Source: DASSQJ01 sp963772645
GTDB lineage: Bacteria; Actinomycetota; Actinomycetes; Actinomycetales; Dermatophilaceae
DNA: 64,000 nt
NCBI GenBank assembly: GCA_963772645.1
Contig: CAVYYD010000009.1
Span: forward strand, 1 to 64,000
Direction of reading: 5' to 3'
Shown here one piece after another: positions 1 to 9,417 of this stretch. The position numbers and the translations under genes are program-made. Each line of letters opens with the position of its first letter. The first letter of the stretch is position 1. The notes beneath the pieces were generated by a model. It ran no database searches, had not been told where the DNA came from, and saw nothing but the letters and a program-made list of their open reading frames with translations.

Positions 1-985
1 AAGGTCTCGTGAAGCGGGCGACCGCCTGGGACGTGATCAGCGCGGCTGCGGCATTGGCGGCGCTCGCAGCGGTCGTCATCATCGACTTGCCGGCCTTGGT
101 CCTCCTGCCGCTGTCGCTCGGCTACGGCCTTTACGTCGCCTTCAACTGGCCGGCTCAGGCACGGTCGCACTCGGAACGGATCAAAGACGGAGATCGGTCG
201 CTTCGTTCGCCTGACCCTGGTCAACAGCTTGCAGCCTGGGGTTGATCCAGTTCTCGATGATCCTCGCGAAGATCGTCGATCCCTACGGTGCCGGTTCCTA
301 TGCCGCGCCGCTGGCGACTCCGGCGTCCCTCGTGTCACGCAGCATCAGCCTCGTCTTGCTGCCGAGCTTGGCGGCCGCTTACGGGCGGGGAGACCATGAG
401 GGAGTCCGGGCGCAGGTGGACACCTCGACGAGGGCGCTGACGGTGATCAGCGTGGCGACCTTCGGGCCGCTCATGATCCTCAGCCCCCTCGTGATCGGCC
501 TCTTCTTTCGTCGAGCGGGTTTCGAGGATGCAGCGCCGCTGCTTGTCCTGCTCCTTCTCGCGGTCCTGCTCCTCAGCGTCGTCATCGGTCCGGTCAACTC
601 CCTTCTCACACGGGAGCACGAGCAGGCCCGGATCGTCATGTACTCGGGTCTCTCGAGTGTGGGACTCGGTGTTCTGTTCTGGTTCGCGACGGTCCCCACT
701 CTCGGAGTTCTAGGTGTCGCACTCGGCTACCTCGTGGGCACGGCCACCATGGCTGTGGTCCCGCTCGTTGCCGCCTGGCGCCTGGACGCTGATGCCTGGG
801 CGGGTCTCTGGAACCGCTTCGCGTGTGGGACAGGACTCGCTGCGGCCCTGGCTGTCGTCGCCCTGCGCCTCAACGTCGGAGCACTCGTTGACTTGGCCCT
901 CGCGGCAGCCTTCCTCCTCGGGTGGGGGCTCGTCTCGCATCGTGACGTGCGACTCACCGCGAGGCTGCTCGTGAGCCGCGGCTGA
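1..985 (+). pseudogene. Wzx/MurJ-like polysaccharide flippase, 5' truncated by window edge and frameshifted
   Basis: A polytopic membrane protein that reads into the window from the left. The first part is open in one frame to about base 183 and carries a hydrophobic helix. The rest is open in another frame to the TGA at 983-985, and includes LTLVNSLQPGLIQFS followed by SYAAPLATPASLV and several membrane segments. Joining the frames near 180-195 gives a continuous C-terminal two thirds of a polysaccharide-biosynthesis or MATE-like flippase, which moves lipid-linked glycans across the membrane. It converges on a glycosyltransferase and fits a surface-polysaccharide cluster. The single frameshift is either decay or an indel error. 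The family is fairly secure; the substrate is unknown. Confidence 0.6.
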
Positions 986-1008
986 CGAGCAGCCTGCGAC
1001 GGTGCGCG

Positions 1009-2101
1009 TCATCGCCGGCGGGAACCTCGACGATGGCCCTGGGCCTCGGCCTGTACCCTGGAAAGCACTCGCGATCCGTTCGGGTCGAAAACGATCCACG
1101 GCGGCAGCCAGGGTAGCGGGCTCATTGGGGCGAGCGTGGACCTCCAGGACCGCCGCGGCCCACTCGGTGGGCTTCCTGGACATGACAAGCCGACCCGCAG
1201 CCTCGGTGACGAAATCCCGTTGGCCACCGGTCCCACCCATCACAACGGGCCGGCCGTGGGCCAGAGACTCGGCGGCGGCGACACAGAAGGTCTCGTGCTT
1301 GGTCGGAGCAGCAGAGCTGGACCACGTGAAATGGCGGCCGAGCTGGGCCGGGGGGACGCTCCCCGCTCCATGTGCTCCTCCACTCCTTCTCGTCGAGCAG
1401 CCGAGATCATTGCATCGCGCAAGGGGCCTGAGCCAGCCCATCGCAGACTGGCGTCGTGGCCGCTGCTCCTCAGCGCACTGATCGTCCGGATCGCGAGGAG
1501 GGGGTCCTTGCGCTGGATCAGTCGTCCCACACCAAGAAGCCGGAATACCGGCCTCACGGACGCCGTGAGCGGGTGGACTGCGTCCACGACGTTGCCCACG
1601 ACATCCACGCGATCTCGCGCGTGTGTACTTCCTCAGGCGCACTGCCATGTCCGTGCTTACCAGGGTCACTCGGTCGGGGAGCCGCAGGAGGTGGCGGGCG
1701 CCTCGGGCGGCGTACCAGGCGCGACCGACCGAGCGTGGGTCCGTGGCCCCGGACCAGTGCTCGGTGTGCACCCAGGTGGTCGGCGTGGCCGCGGCGGCGA
1801 AGGGCAACGAGGAGAAGGCCATGGAGTGGACGACATCGGGTTCGGTCAGCAGACGATGCCTACGCACGCGGGCCGCGGCCCGGGCCACGCTTACGGGATC
1901 TGAGAGGGTCATCGGTATGCGCTGTACCGACAGCCGCGAAACACCGGGTTCGGGGGTCAAGGGCCTGAGGCCCTCCGGCACCAGGGCGAGCACCTCCACG
2001 TCGTTCTCGAGCGCGAGTGCCTCGACGTGCCGACGCACGAAGACGGCGGTGACAGGATGATCCACCGATGGATACCAGGTTGTCGCGACCAGGATGCGCA
2101 C
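1009..2101 (-). pseudogene. Family 4 (GT-B) glycosyltransferase, broken by about three frameshifts
   Basis: Starts at a GTG (2101-2099). The first 160 or so residues begin MRILVATTWYPSVDHPVTAV, the usual N-terminus of a secreted-polysaccharide GT4 enzyme, and run to about 1620. The middle (GVGRLIQRKDPLLAI, the nucleotide-sugar-binding domain start) is in a second frame between about 1600 and 1340. The first frame resumes with KHETFCVAAAESLAHGRPVV, the donor-sugar E-x7-E region. A last shift near 1050 would give a natural stop at 1009. All domain parts are present in order, so the gene was intact recently or the sequence has indels. It probably transferred a sugar to a surface glycan next to the flippase. 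Confidence 0.62.
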
Positions 2102-2283
2102 GTCGCGAGACTAGCGATCAGGAGTGCTGGGACCTGAGGGGCGCGCTACCGGCGAGGCGTGGCTGACCTCCGACCTGGGGGGGGTCTCGCGGGGGGCGGA
2201 CTAAGAATGTCCGTGTACCGGCCGGCGCCCACCGTCTCGGGCCAATCGAACTGTGTGCAGCGGGCGAACGCCGGGAGGGTCGG

Positions 2284-3022
2284 ATCCTGCGCGGCATCAC
2301 CTCCGGCCAAAGCCCTATCGCCGCCCAATGGGCGCTGCTGGAGCCAGGGCTTCCGGACCGGTGGCCCGGCGACGGCCACAGAAGTACCCGCGGCGGTCCT
2401 TGGTCAGCGGGGTCCGGAACCAGAACCGGCCAGGTTGCTCGTGGCGGGACATCCCGGATCGGTACGGGCGCGGTGGCGGGTGTACGCGCTGTTCGCGTGC
2501 TGGCAGGTCCTCGGGGTCTGGGCCCGGGGCGAGGGCGCGCTGAGCGACCGCCGAGGCGACCGGGAAACTGTCCTGGCCGGCGTCGGAAACGCCACCACCG
2601 CCCGCACCCACATCCACACCGCCGGGGCCCGTCGCGACAGCGTCGGTTCCGTTGCCGGAGAACCGGAGCACCACGCGGTGGGACGCACCCGCGGAGGGTG
2701 GGGCATCAAGACCCACGCCGCCATCGACCAGCAGCGTGGTGTCCTTGCCATCCCCTTCAGTGCTGGTCAGGGCGGAGAAAGCCCGCAGATGATCCCCTGT
2801 GGTCGAGGGCATCAGCGTGGCCCGGACCCACGGTGGTCGACCGCGCAGGAGGCCTGAGCGTCTCGTGGCCTACAAGGCCTACTCCTCCCGGCACAACCGG
2901 GCCTGACGACGCCGGCGCGGCCTCGCCACCTGGTACGACAAGCTCACCGTCCGCTGCGCCGCTACCGTCCACATCGCCCAGCATCGACCACTGGCTCCAG
3001 ACGACGTTCGTAACAGGTCCTA
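2284..3022 (+). pseudogene. IS5-family transposase remnant
   Basis: Fragments in three frames match an IS5-type DDE transposase in the right order: AQWALLEPGLPD (from 2323), GCSWRDIPDRYG (about 2430), RWRVYALFACWQVLGVWAR, HAVGRTRGGWGIKTHAAIDQ, VVEGISVARTHGGRPRRRPE and AYKAYSSRHNRA. It ends with RGLATWYDKLTVR, which in intact enzymes lies well after the AYSSR block. About 50-70 residues between AYSSR and RGLAT are therefore missing, including the R-C-F-x-x-L-K segment with the third catalytic acidic residue. The element must be immobile. I could not identify terminal inverted repeats or a target duplication. Confidence 0.8.
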
Positions 3023-3065
3023 GGTCACCGGTCGCCGGGTACCGGAGACTCATTCTCTGGTGTAC

Positions 3066-3440
3066 CTACGCGCCATCTGAGCCCGGCTCGCCCTGGCCGA
3101 CTCCCTGCGTGCTGTGGCGGCTCGACAGAATGGCCACCTCTTCCGCAAGCCGTCTTGTGCGCGCCTCCAGGCGGCCGACCTCGGAGGCGAGTTGCATCGA
3201 GATGACCAAGAGGAAGAGCACGCCACCGAAGAGCACGAGGTTGAGAGGGACCTTGACGTGGAGGAGCGTGGTCAGCCACACAAGAGCCGACGGGAAGACC
3301 GCAAGAGACACCCCGACGCCGCCCAACAGAACCCAAGCGATGGCGAATCGACCCCTGACCTGTCGGCGCCGAACGAGCTCTATCGACAGACCGAGCACGA
3401 TGACGCCGCCGAGAAGTCCCAGCCAGTAACCGTCGAGCAT
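3066..3440 (-). CDS. DUF2304 family membrane protein
   Basis: A 124-residue protein beginning MLDGYWLGLLGG, with three hydrophobic helices and a charged amphipathic C-terminal tail rich in Arg/Glu heptads. The length and topology match DUF2304 proteins, which sit beside polyprenyl-phosphate glycosyltransferases of the dolichol-phosphate-mannose synthase type. The ATG at 3440 overlaps the stop of the upstream GT2 gene (TGATG), implying translational coupling. By analogy it helps anchor or partner the GT2 enzyme; no catalytic motif is visible. An in-frame start 30 bases upstream exists but would run into the GT2 coding end, so the coupled ATG is preferred. Confidence 0.75.
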   Translation of the reverse strand: MLDGYWLGLLGGVIVLGLSIELVRRRQVRGRFAIAWVLLGGVGVSLAVFPSALVWLTTLLHVKVPLNLVLFGGVLFLLVISMQLASEVGRLEARTRRLAEEVAILSSRHSTQGVGQGEPGSDGA

Positions 3441-4176
3441 CAGAGCGCCTCGTCGACGAGGGCCGGGCACGGCCAGCGTCTCACCATGCCGAGTGCGATG
3501 GCGATGGCCGCGCGGGCAAGGTAGACGACCGACCCGGCCAGACCTGGCTCGGCCGTCCGTGCTCGCGCGCCGACATACGCACGGGCCTTTGGCGCACCGT
3601 CAAACCACACCTCTTCGCGATGACCAGCGACTCGAGGGTGTCCCCGAGGTATTCCGCGGGGTAGTGCTCGGCGTAGACCGCCAAGGCCCGTGGGCCCACG
3701 GCACGGAATCCTGACGTCACGTCGGTCAGTCGCTCCGCGAGCAGGAGTGAGAGCACCTTTGCCAGGACGACCATGACGCCGCGGCGTGCTCGACCCACGG
3801 CGTACGGATCGGAGCCGGCGAAGCGCGCCCCAATGACGACGTCGGCTGTCTCCAGTCCGTCGATGAGTTCTTGGAGGTGGCTGGTGTCGTGCTGACCATC
3901 TCCGTCGACCTGGACGACGACCCCGTAGCCGTACCGAAGCGCATAAGAGTAGCCGGTGCGCATCGCCCCCCCGACACCCATCGTGAAGGGAAGCCGGACT
4001 ACCGCTGTGGCGCCGGCGCGGATCGCACGGTCGCCGGTGCCGTCCGTGGAGTGGTCATCGACCACGAGGACGTCTACGTGGGGGAGGTCCCGCCGCGCCG
4101 ACCTCACCACCTCGCCAATCGTCGCGCTTTCGTTGAGTGCCGGGACGACCACAAGAACCCTTTGGCCAGTTGTCAC
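3440..4176 (-). CDS. GT2 family glycosyltransferase, DPM1/polyprenyl-phosphate sugar synthase type (one frameshift)
   Basis: N-terminal RVLVVVPALNESATIGEVV, DVLVVDDHSTDGT and VVVQVDGDGQHDTSHL are the GT-A nucleotide-sugar fold and D-x-D metal site of dolichol-phosphate-mannose-synthase-like enzymes. TDVTSGFRA is the conserved acceptor loop. The native end appears frameshifted near 3535. In the alternative frame the protein ends with GSVVYLARAAIAIALGMV and stops at 3440-3442, overlapping the DUF2304 start. The enzyme probably charges polyprenyl phosphate with mannose or a related sugar. That would supply a lipid donor for the GT-C membrane transferases further right. Confident on family, moderate on sugar. 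Confidence 0.78.
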
Positions 4177-4315
4177 ACCATTCGCCCCTTCGAAGTTCGT
4201 CGGCTCATTGTGGCCCGGACGTGGGTTGGTTCGCGGCGATTCGGCCGGAGCGGCGCGATCGTTAACTGGCAGCGGTCAAGGAGATGCCCCTGACTGATAC
4301 GCACAACGGTTCACG

Positions 4316-4406
4316 GGTGCTCGGCCGTGATGTCGAGGGTGGGCTCGACCCAGGCAGAACTGGATGGCCCGTGTCGCCGAGCACCAGGCCCAGGCCGCAG
4401 CCTGGG
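4316..4406. repeat. Nested inverted repeats (multi-branch hairpin candidate)
   Basis: An outer perfect 10-bp inverted repeat (GGTGCTCGGC 4316-4325 and GCCGAGCACC 4376-4385) encloses two smaller hairpins: GTCGAG/CTCGAC (4332-4349) and CCAG/CTGG (4350-4363). It is followed at once by CCCAGGC-CGCA-GCCTGGG (4389-4406). Together they can fold into a three-way junction plus a tail hairpin. This could be a leader RNA of the GT2-DUF2304 pair, a small RNA, or the end of a lost mobile element. Confidence 0.5.
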
Positions 4407-4719
4407 GTGTCCCACGCCGAGTGCCCGGTCACCGTGTTGCACATCGAGCACTCGGTAGTTGGATCAAACTCACCCACCTGGTCGGCGTCCGGGAGAGGGG
4501 CCGACCTGATCCTCTATGGACTCGTCGTCGCGGGGGCTGTGTTCACGGCGACGACGTACCCCCGCCGTCGGCGGCTCCAGGCCACGGTGACCCGTCCGGC
4601 TCGGCGGCTCGCGACGGACGATGCCGGGCCCGCTCGCCTCGAAAGACCAGCGCCGCCGAACAAGGGTGCTGGCCCATCGGGGAGGTGCGGCAGCAGGAGG
4701 CAGCGAGCTGACCCTGCCA

Positions 4720-4739
4720 CCCTGCCCCGAGGGGCAGGG
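4720..4739 (-). terminator. Palindromic terminator candidate downstream of the DUF6541 gene
   Basis: CCCTGCCCC-GA-GGGGCAGGG is a perfect 9-bp inverted repeat 15 bases beyond the stop of the minus-strand gene at 4755. It lacks a clear U tract, which is common for actinobacterial terminators. Confidence 0.5.
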
Positions 4740-4754
4740 AGCCGCGGAGTCCCG

Positions 4755-6662
4755 TCAGCCACGGGCTTCACAAGGCTGCACCTTCCACAGGGTGAACTCG
4801 CCCTCGGACGCCACCTCCGTGAACCCAATGGCGCCGGGTACCTTCGCGATCCCGTCGTAACGGCCAGCTGCACGGAAGGCATCGGGATGTGGCCGCCCAC
4901 CCGAGACGACATACGTGACGTCCGTCTGCTGGATCGCTCGACACACAGCAGGGTCGTCCGCCATGTCTCCCAGCCGGGCAGCGACGATGTCCCTGGCCGA
5001 GCCGGGAGGCCCCGGGATCCCGGGCACCGGGTAGAGGAGGGTCAGGTCGCGGACCAGGTAGAGCCAGGTGGAGCCGGTGTAGGGGTCTGCGGCGACCGTG
5101 CTCCGCGACGGGATGGAGCCGGAAAGGATGCGGAGATCGCGCTGCTGAGCCGGGGTGACCCATGCCGTGGTTCCCGTGTTGGGCTGGTACAGGTCCGCCA
5201 CCGGTTGCAGGTTGGCGACGACCGACACTGCCGCCAGTGCGCCGGTCACGGCAGTCCCCGCCACTCGGCCCGACCTCGGGCGGGTGACCAGCGGGCCCCC
5301 GATGAGAAGCGCGACCCCGATGACGAGCGGAAGCACCGCGATCGCTCGGAGCCGCTGCACGTCGGTGTACCAGGGCCACGAGACCCAGGTCACCGGTCCC
5401 TGCGGGTCCACGCCGGCCACCACCCCGAGCGTGAGCGCCGTCAACACACCCACCGCGATCCAGGCGGTCCCCCAGCGGCGGAGGGTCCCGACGACGACGA
5501 CCATCGCCACGAGGCACAGGATGACCGCAAGGACAGTCTTCGGGGAGAAGACTGTGAGGACGATGCTCACCCCCGCCGATGCCGGCTGCGGCACGCGGTT
5601 CGAGCCCGCCTGGAGCGTTGACTCGGGCCGGACCGACCAGAGAGCGATCCCGGCCACGAGAAGCACGCCCCCGACGACGGCTGCTTCGCTCCGCCGCCTC
5701 TGCGCGACGAGCGCCCCCACGCACAGTGGGATGGCCAGGATGATGAAGACGTAGACGGCGGAGGGATGCGCCGTGGCGGCCGCGATGCCCGATGCCCCGA
5801 GCAGGGCCCACTGCGTCGGTGCCGAACCTCTTCGCCACCAGCCCGGCCCGCTGACCAAGGCATGTGCAGCGGTGAGTGCAGGCACCACGAGCGCCATCCC
5901 GAGGAGGAACGGCCACAACACCCCCCACGACAGGGGCTGGAAGGGGTAGGCGAAGAAGAGGAGAGCCGCGAACGGGACGGCCGAGCCGACGATGGCCCCA
6001 GTCCCGACGGTTCTCCGCGTCAGCCCGAGCGCCGCAGCCGGCCAGGCGACCGCCGCGACGGCCAGGACCATCGCATGCGACGCGATGAGGGCGGAACTGC
6101 CGGACCCGGCCGCCACCATGGCCGTGAGGATGTGCCAACCGGGCGGGTAGAACGTGCCGTGGGCGAAGCGTGCTGGGTCTGCGAACCAGGCTGAGTCGTG
6201 GCGAAGAAGGTATTCCACCGCGCCCACGTGGAAGATGGCGTCATTGATCTGCGGCCAGGCGTCGGCAGATCCGATGGCCGTGGCGAACCACACCGTGAAC
6301 CATGCGGCGCCGGCGAGCAGAGCGACCGCCGGGGCGGCGCGCAGCCACCCCCGGCGGTGTGGACGAGGCGGAATCGAGGCGCTTTCAACGACTCCCGTTC
6401 GACGCAGCCAACGCGCGGCGACCGTCAGCGCGCCAGTGACGAGTCCAAGGACGCCGGCACCCGCCAGCCCAAAAGCCGGGAGCGACATCGCATGGCAGAT
6501 CGTGCCGTACACCAGAGTCGAGACCAACGACAGGGGTGCGGAGAAGGCAAGCCGGTCGTACCCGGTCAAGCCGAGCGACCACCCGATCAACTGTCCTGGG
6601 GCGAGCAGCACGATCAGCGCCACCGCAGTGGGCGCAGCGAGCTCGAGAAGAGTCGTCATCAT
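4755..6662 (-). CDS. DUF6541-like polytopic membrane protein
   Basis: About 635 residues starting MMTTLLELAAPTAVALIVLL, with many membrane helices over the first 480 residues and a soluble C-terminal domain of roughly 130 residues ending in KVQPCEARG. The motif INDAIFHVGAVEYLLRHDSA after the fourth or fifth helix, followed by FYPPGWH, is the signature of the actinobacterial DUF6541 family (GT-C-like architecture with an acidic first loop). It probably transfers a sugar from a polyprenyl donor on the outer face, but this is inference from architecture. The next gene upstream (PIG-V-like) ends 22 bases away, so the two are likely cotranscribed. The start is one of two adjacent ATG codons. Confidence 0.7.
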   Translation of the reverse strand: MMTTLLELAAPTAVALIVLLAPGQLIGWSLGLTGYDRLAFSAPLSLVSTLVYGTICHAMSLPAFGLAGAGVLGLVTGALTVAARWLRRTGVVESASIPPRPHRRGWLRAAPAVALLAGAAWFTVWFATAIGSADAWPQINDAIFHVGAVEYLLRHDSAWFADPARFAHGTFYPPGWHILTAMVAAGSGSSALIASHAMVLAVAAVAWPAAALGLTRRTVGTGAIVGSAVPFAALLFFAYPFQPLSWGVLWPFLLGMALVVPALTAAHALVSGPGWWRRGSAPTQWALLGASGIAAATAHPSAVYVFIILAIPLCVGALVAQRRRSEAAVVGGVLLVAGIALWSVRPESTLQAGSNRVPQPASAGVSIVLTVFSPKTVLAVILCLVAMVVVVGTLRRWGTAWIAVGVLTALTLGVVAGVDPQGPVTWVSWPWYTDVQRLRAIAVLPLVIGVALLIGGPLVTRPRSGRVAGTAVTGALAAVSVVANLQPVADLYQPNTGTTAWVTPAQQRDLRILSGSIPSRSTVAADPYTGSTWLYLVRDLTLLYPVPGIPGPPGSARDIVAARLGDMADDPAVCRAIQQTDVTYVVSGGRPHPDAFRAAGRYDGIAKVPGAIGFTEVASEGEFTLWKVQPCEARG

Positions 6663-6684
6663 CGGGTCGTGCAGCCTTCCCGGG

Positions 6685-7935
6685 TCACGGCGGGAGGTTG
6701 GGGTCGCCAGGGATGACGAAGATGTTCGCCACCCACCACCACTGCAGCCACAGCTCGAGAGCCACCAGTGCGCCGAAGGCCCACCACGCCCATGGCCGGA
6801 GGCGACGCCCACAGCCGACCTCCATCACGACCCGGCGCAGCGGCTCGAGTGGCACGAGGAGCAGGAGCATGTACCGGAAGATGCTCGTGTTCACCGTCGT
6901 CGTGAGGAACACGTACGCGAGGTACACGGCGCCCCACAGACCGAGCCGGTCCCCAGGCACGTAGCGGTCCGTGCGTCGTAGGCGAAGGGCGGCCCATGCC
7001 GTGAGGAGGACCACCAGCAGGACCGGGATGACCGGGCTGCTCAGCTGACCGATGCCGACGAGCCACCCGCCGCGGACACCTCCCACCTGGACCCAGGCCG
7101 CCATCGTGTCGAAGAACGCCGTAGGTATCCCTGTCATCACCGCCACGGTGGCGGGCCACGCCAGCGTGGCGAGGCCGGCGGCGACAACGGCGCCCGCCGG
7201 GCCCATGAAGGTGCGGGCACTTCGAGCGGCTCGATCGGTACGGCGCCACACGAGGACCGTGTGGATAAGCGCGAGGACGGCGAGTGGCGCAGCGACGGCC
7301 CGCGTGTAGCCGAGCCCCAGGACCGCCAGCGAGAACCAGGCATACCTCTCCGCCCAGAGTGACCGCAGCGCGAGGACGAGCAGCACCAGGGCGAGCGACT
7401 CCGTGTACGCCGCTTGGAAGATGGGTGCTGTAGGGAACACCGACAGCGTCGTAGTCGCCAGCAGCGCGACGAGCGGCCCCCGGGTCTGCACCAGCCAGCA
7501 CCAGAGCAGCACGATGCCCAGGCCCCCGAGTACGACGCTGAGCAGCGATGCCGCAGCCCCGAAGCCGAGGCCCGTCACGGTCATGAGGCCTCGCGTGAGC
7601 AGCGGGAAGGCTGGGTAGAACGCGGTCTCGTTGCGCGCGGCTGGGGGCCCGAAGAGGCTGGGATCGGTGCGGTAGCCGTGGCGGGCGATGGTCTCGTACC
7701 ACTGCCCGTCCCAGTTGGTGAGCACCTCCGTGTACGACGGGGCTGCCGGGGTCGCGCCCTCGACGTGGTAGGCGGGTGAGTCGACGAACCCGCCTTGCGT
7801 TGGCGCGGCCAAGGCGATGAACAGGGCGCTCACGAGGCGGGCTGCGACGTACGCGCCGAGGGCCAGCCAGGGCCCCCATCTCGCGAGCCGAACGCTGGCG
7901 GCCGTCGCGCCCTCCGCCACCACGGTCGTCGTCAC
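6685..7935 (-). CDS. PIG-V-like mannosyltransferase (GT-C membrane protein)
   Basis: About 416 residues from a GTG at 7935, with ten or so membrane helices. The early loop has LTNWDGQWYETIARHGY, the W-D-x-x-W/Y-x-x-I-A-x-x-G-Y block of PIG-V and bacterial relatives that add mannose from polyprenyl-phosphate mannose. NETAFYPAFPLLTRGL follows, the family's F-x-P-L-x-P-like region. Reading further upstream in this frame gives low-complexity charged sequence with no family resemblance, so I chose the start just before TTTVVAEGATAAS. The linkage to the GT2/DUF2304 pair suggests a lipid-linked mannose donor pathway. Acceptor unknown. Confidence 0.75.
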   Translation of the reverse strand: MTTTVVAEGATAASVRLARWGPWLALGAYVAARLVSALFIALAAPTQGGFVDSPAYHVEGATPAAPSYTEVLTNWDGQWYETIARHGYRTDPSLFGPPAARNETAFYPAFPLLTRGLMTVTGLGFGAAASLLSVVLGGLGIVLLWCWLVQTRGPLVALLATTTLSVFPTAPIFQAAYTESLALVLLVLALRSLWAERYAWFSLAVLGLGYTRAVAAPLAVLALIHTVLVWRRTDRAARSARTFMGPAGAVVAAGLATLAWPATVAVMTGIPTAFFDTMAAWVQVGGVRGGWLVGIGQLSSPVIPVLLVVLLTAWAALRLRRTDRYVPGDRLGLWGAVYLAYVFLTTTVNTSIFRYMLLLLVPLEPLRRVVMEVGCGRRLRPWAWWAFGALVALELWLQWWWVANIFVIPGDPNLPP

Positions 7936-8158
7936 GGTGTTGGCGTCCTCATGATCGTCCTCGGTCGTCGCGTCGCATCGCTTGGTGTCCGGTGCTGGGT
8001 GTTGGGCGCTGGGTTGCTGTCGCGAGTATGCCGTCGTCGCTGCGCCTCCGCGTGGAAGTGCAGGGTCCGTGTCCTGCCCGTGACGTGCGGGGCCGCGCAA
8101 TGGGCAGAGCTTGGGCGTTTCGTTGGTTTCGGCCTTGGCCCTTCCCTACGCTCGGAGG

Positions 8159-9417
8159 ATGTCGACGAGTGACTCCTCGGTCGCCGCACGGCTCGCCGGT
8201 CGGCTGACCCCCGACCGCCTCGTCGTCTACCCGGTCGTCGTCATCGTGCTCTTCCTCGTCGTGTGGGCGGTGTCGCTGCGCACACGCGTTCCCGCTCCCG
8301 GACCACCTGGCCCGGTGGACGGGCGGGCCGGCTGCTCCTCGACGCCGATGCTGGCTCGCTGTACGACCCGGCCGTCCAGTCGCGGGTGCAAGCCGGGGTG
8401 GGGGCGACCCAGCTGTCGTGGTTCGTCTCACCGCCGTACGTCGCGCTGCTCTTCTCCCCGTTCGGGGCGCTGCCGTACCCGGTCAGCGCACTGGCGTGGA
8501 CGATTGTCTCGATGGCGCTCCTGGGGTGGAGCGCGCGCACGGTCGCCACCGTCGACCCACGCTTCGGCGCGCTCGGCCGCCCGGTGGGAATGGTCGTCGC
8601 GGCCTCGTGCCAGCCCCTCCTCGAGCTCGTCGGCGGGGGACAGGACACCGCCCTCGTCCTCACCGCGCTGGTCGGGGGGGCGGCGCTGATGTCGTCAGGG
8701 CGGTGCGGGTTCGCCGGCGTGCTGCTCGGACTCACCGTCGTCAAGCCGCAGCTCGCCGTCCTGGTGCCCGTCGCGCTCGTCCTGTGGCGCGCCTGGCGCA
8801 GCCTGGCCGGCTTCGTCCTGACCGTCGTTGTTGCGGCACTGGCCGCCACCTTGGCCCTCGGAACCGGGACGTGGCTCGACTGGCAGTCGGCTCTGTCCTC
8901 CCCGCTCTACGCTGTCGACGTCCAGCAGTTGCAGGCGTGGAAGAACAGCACGCTGTACGGGCTCGTGCAGAGCCTCGTTCCGGACGCGTGGCCGGTGGTC
9001 GCCTTCGCGGGCTGGCTGGTCGCCGCCGGAGTCGTCGTGCTGCTCTCGCTCAGCTCGTGGGATCGGATACGGCGCACGCCGCTCGCCATCGTTCTGCTCG
9101 TCACCGTCCCGCTCGTCACCGTGCTCGTCACCCCCCACGCGATGGTCTACGACCTCGTCGTGGCGCTGCCGGCCGTCGCCTACTTGTGTGCGGGAAGGGG
9201 CGCGGTCCGCGCTCGAGCGTTCGCCGCGCTCGCCTACGTCCTGCTGTTCCTTGCGCCGGTCCTGCACTTGGTGGGGGTTGCCCTGCCAGGGCTTGCGGCT
9301 CTGGGTGCGCCCTGGGCTGTGCTGCCCTTCATCGCCCTGTGGCGCGAGCACCTGCGAGGTACACCGGACGCCATCGACCCGCGCGATGCGCCGGGCCGGG
9401 CGGTCACGGCGAGCTGA
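8159..9417 (+). CDS. GT87/DUF2029-like mannosyltransferase, frameshifted near base 8300
   Basis: The N-terminus MSTSDSSVAARLAGRLTPD and first helix are in one frame from ATG 8159. From about 8310 a second frame gives LLLDADAGSLYDPAVQSRVQ, then FVSPPYVALLFSPFGALPY, TVVKPQLAVLVPVALVLW and VTPHAMVYDLV, the ordered motifs of DUF2029/GT87 alpha-mannosyltransferases. The acidic block usually just before LLLDADA (a G-x-D-F-x-x-F-like segment) is not visible, so besides the frameshift a few residues may be lost here. Whether the gene is functional is doubtful as read. It diverges from the PIG-V-like gene and its 3' end overlaps the opposing gene by 14 bases. Confidence 0.65.

Larger units (their letters stand above)
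4177..4754. other. 578-base gap with nested hairpins, no convincing gene
   Basis: Between the GT2 start and the DUF6541 stop, open frames exist on both strands but none has a recognisable domain or consistent ribosome-binding site. A 20-residue hydrophobic run beginning ADLILYGLVV (around 4500) looks like a stray membrane helix and could be a gene relic. The stretch contains the nested hairpins at 4316-4406 and the palindrome at 4720-4739. Confidence 0.6.

Noticed and set aside
5597..5607. GGTTCGAGCCC, a tRNA T-arm-like string
   Set aside because: Lies inside the DUF6541 coding sequence and no acceptor or anticodon stem can be drawn around it.
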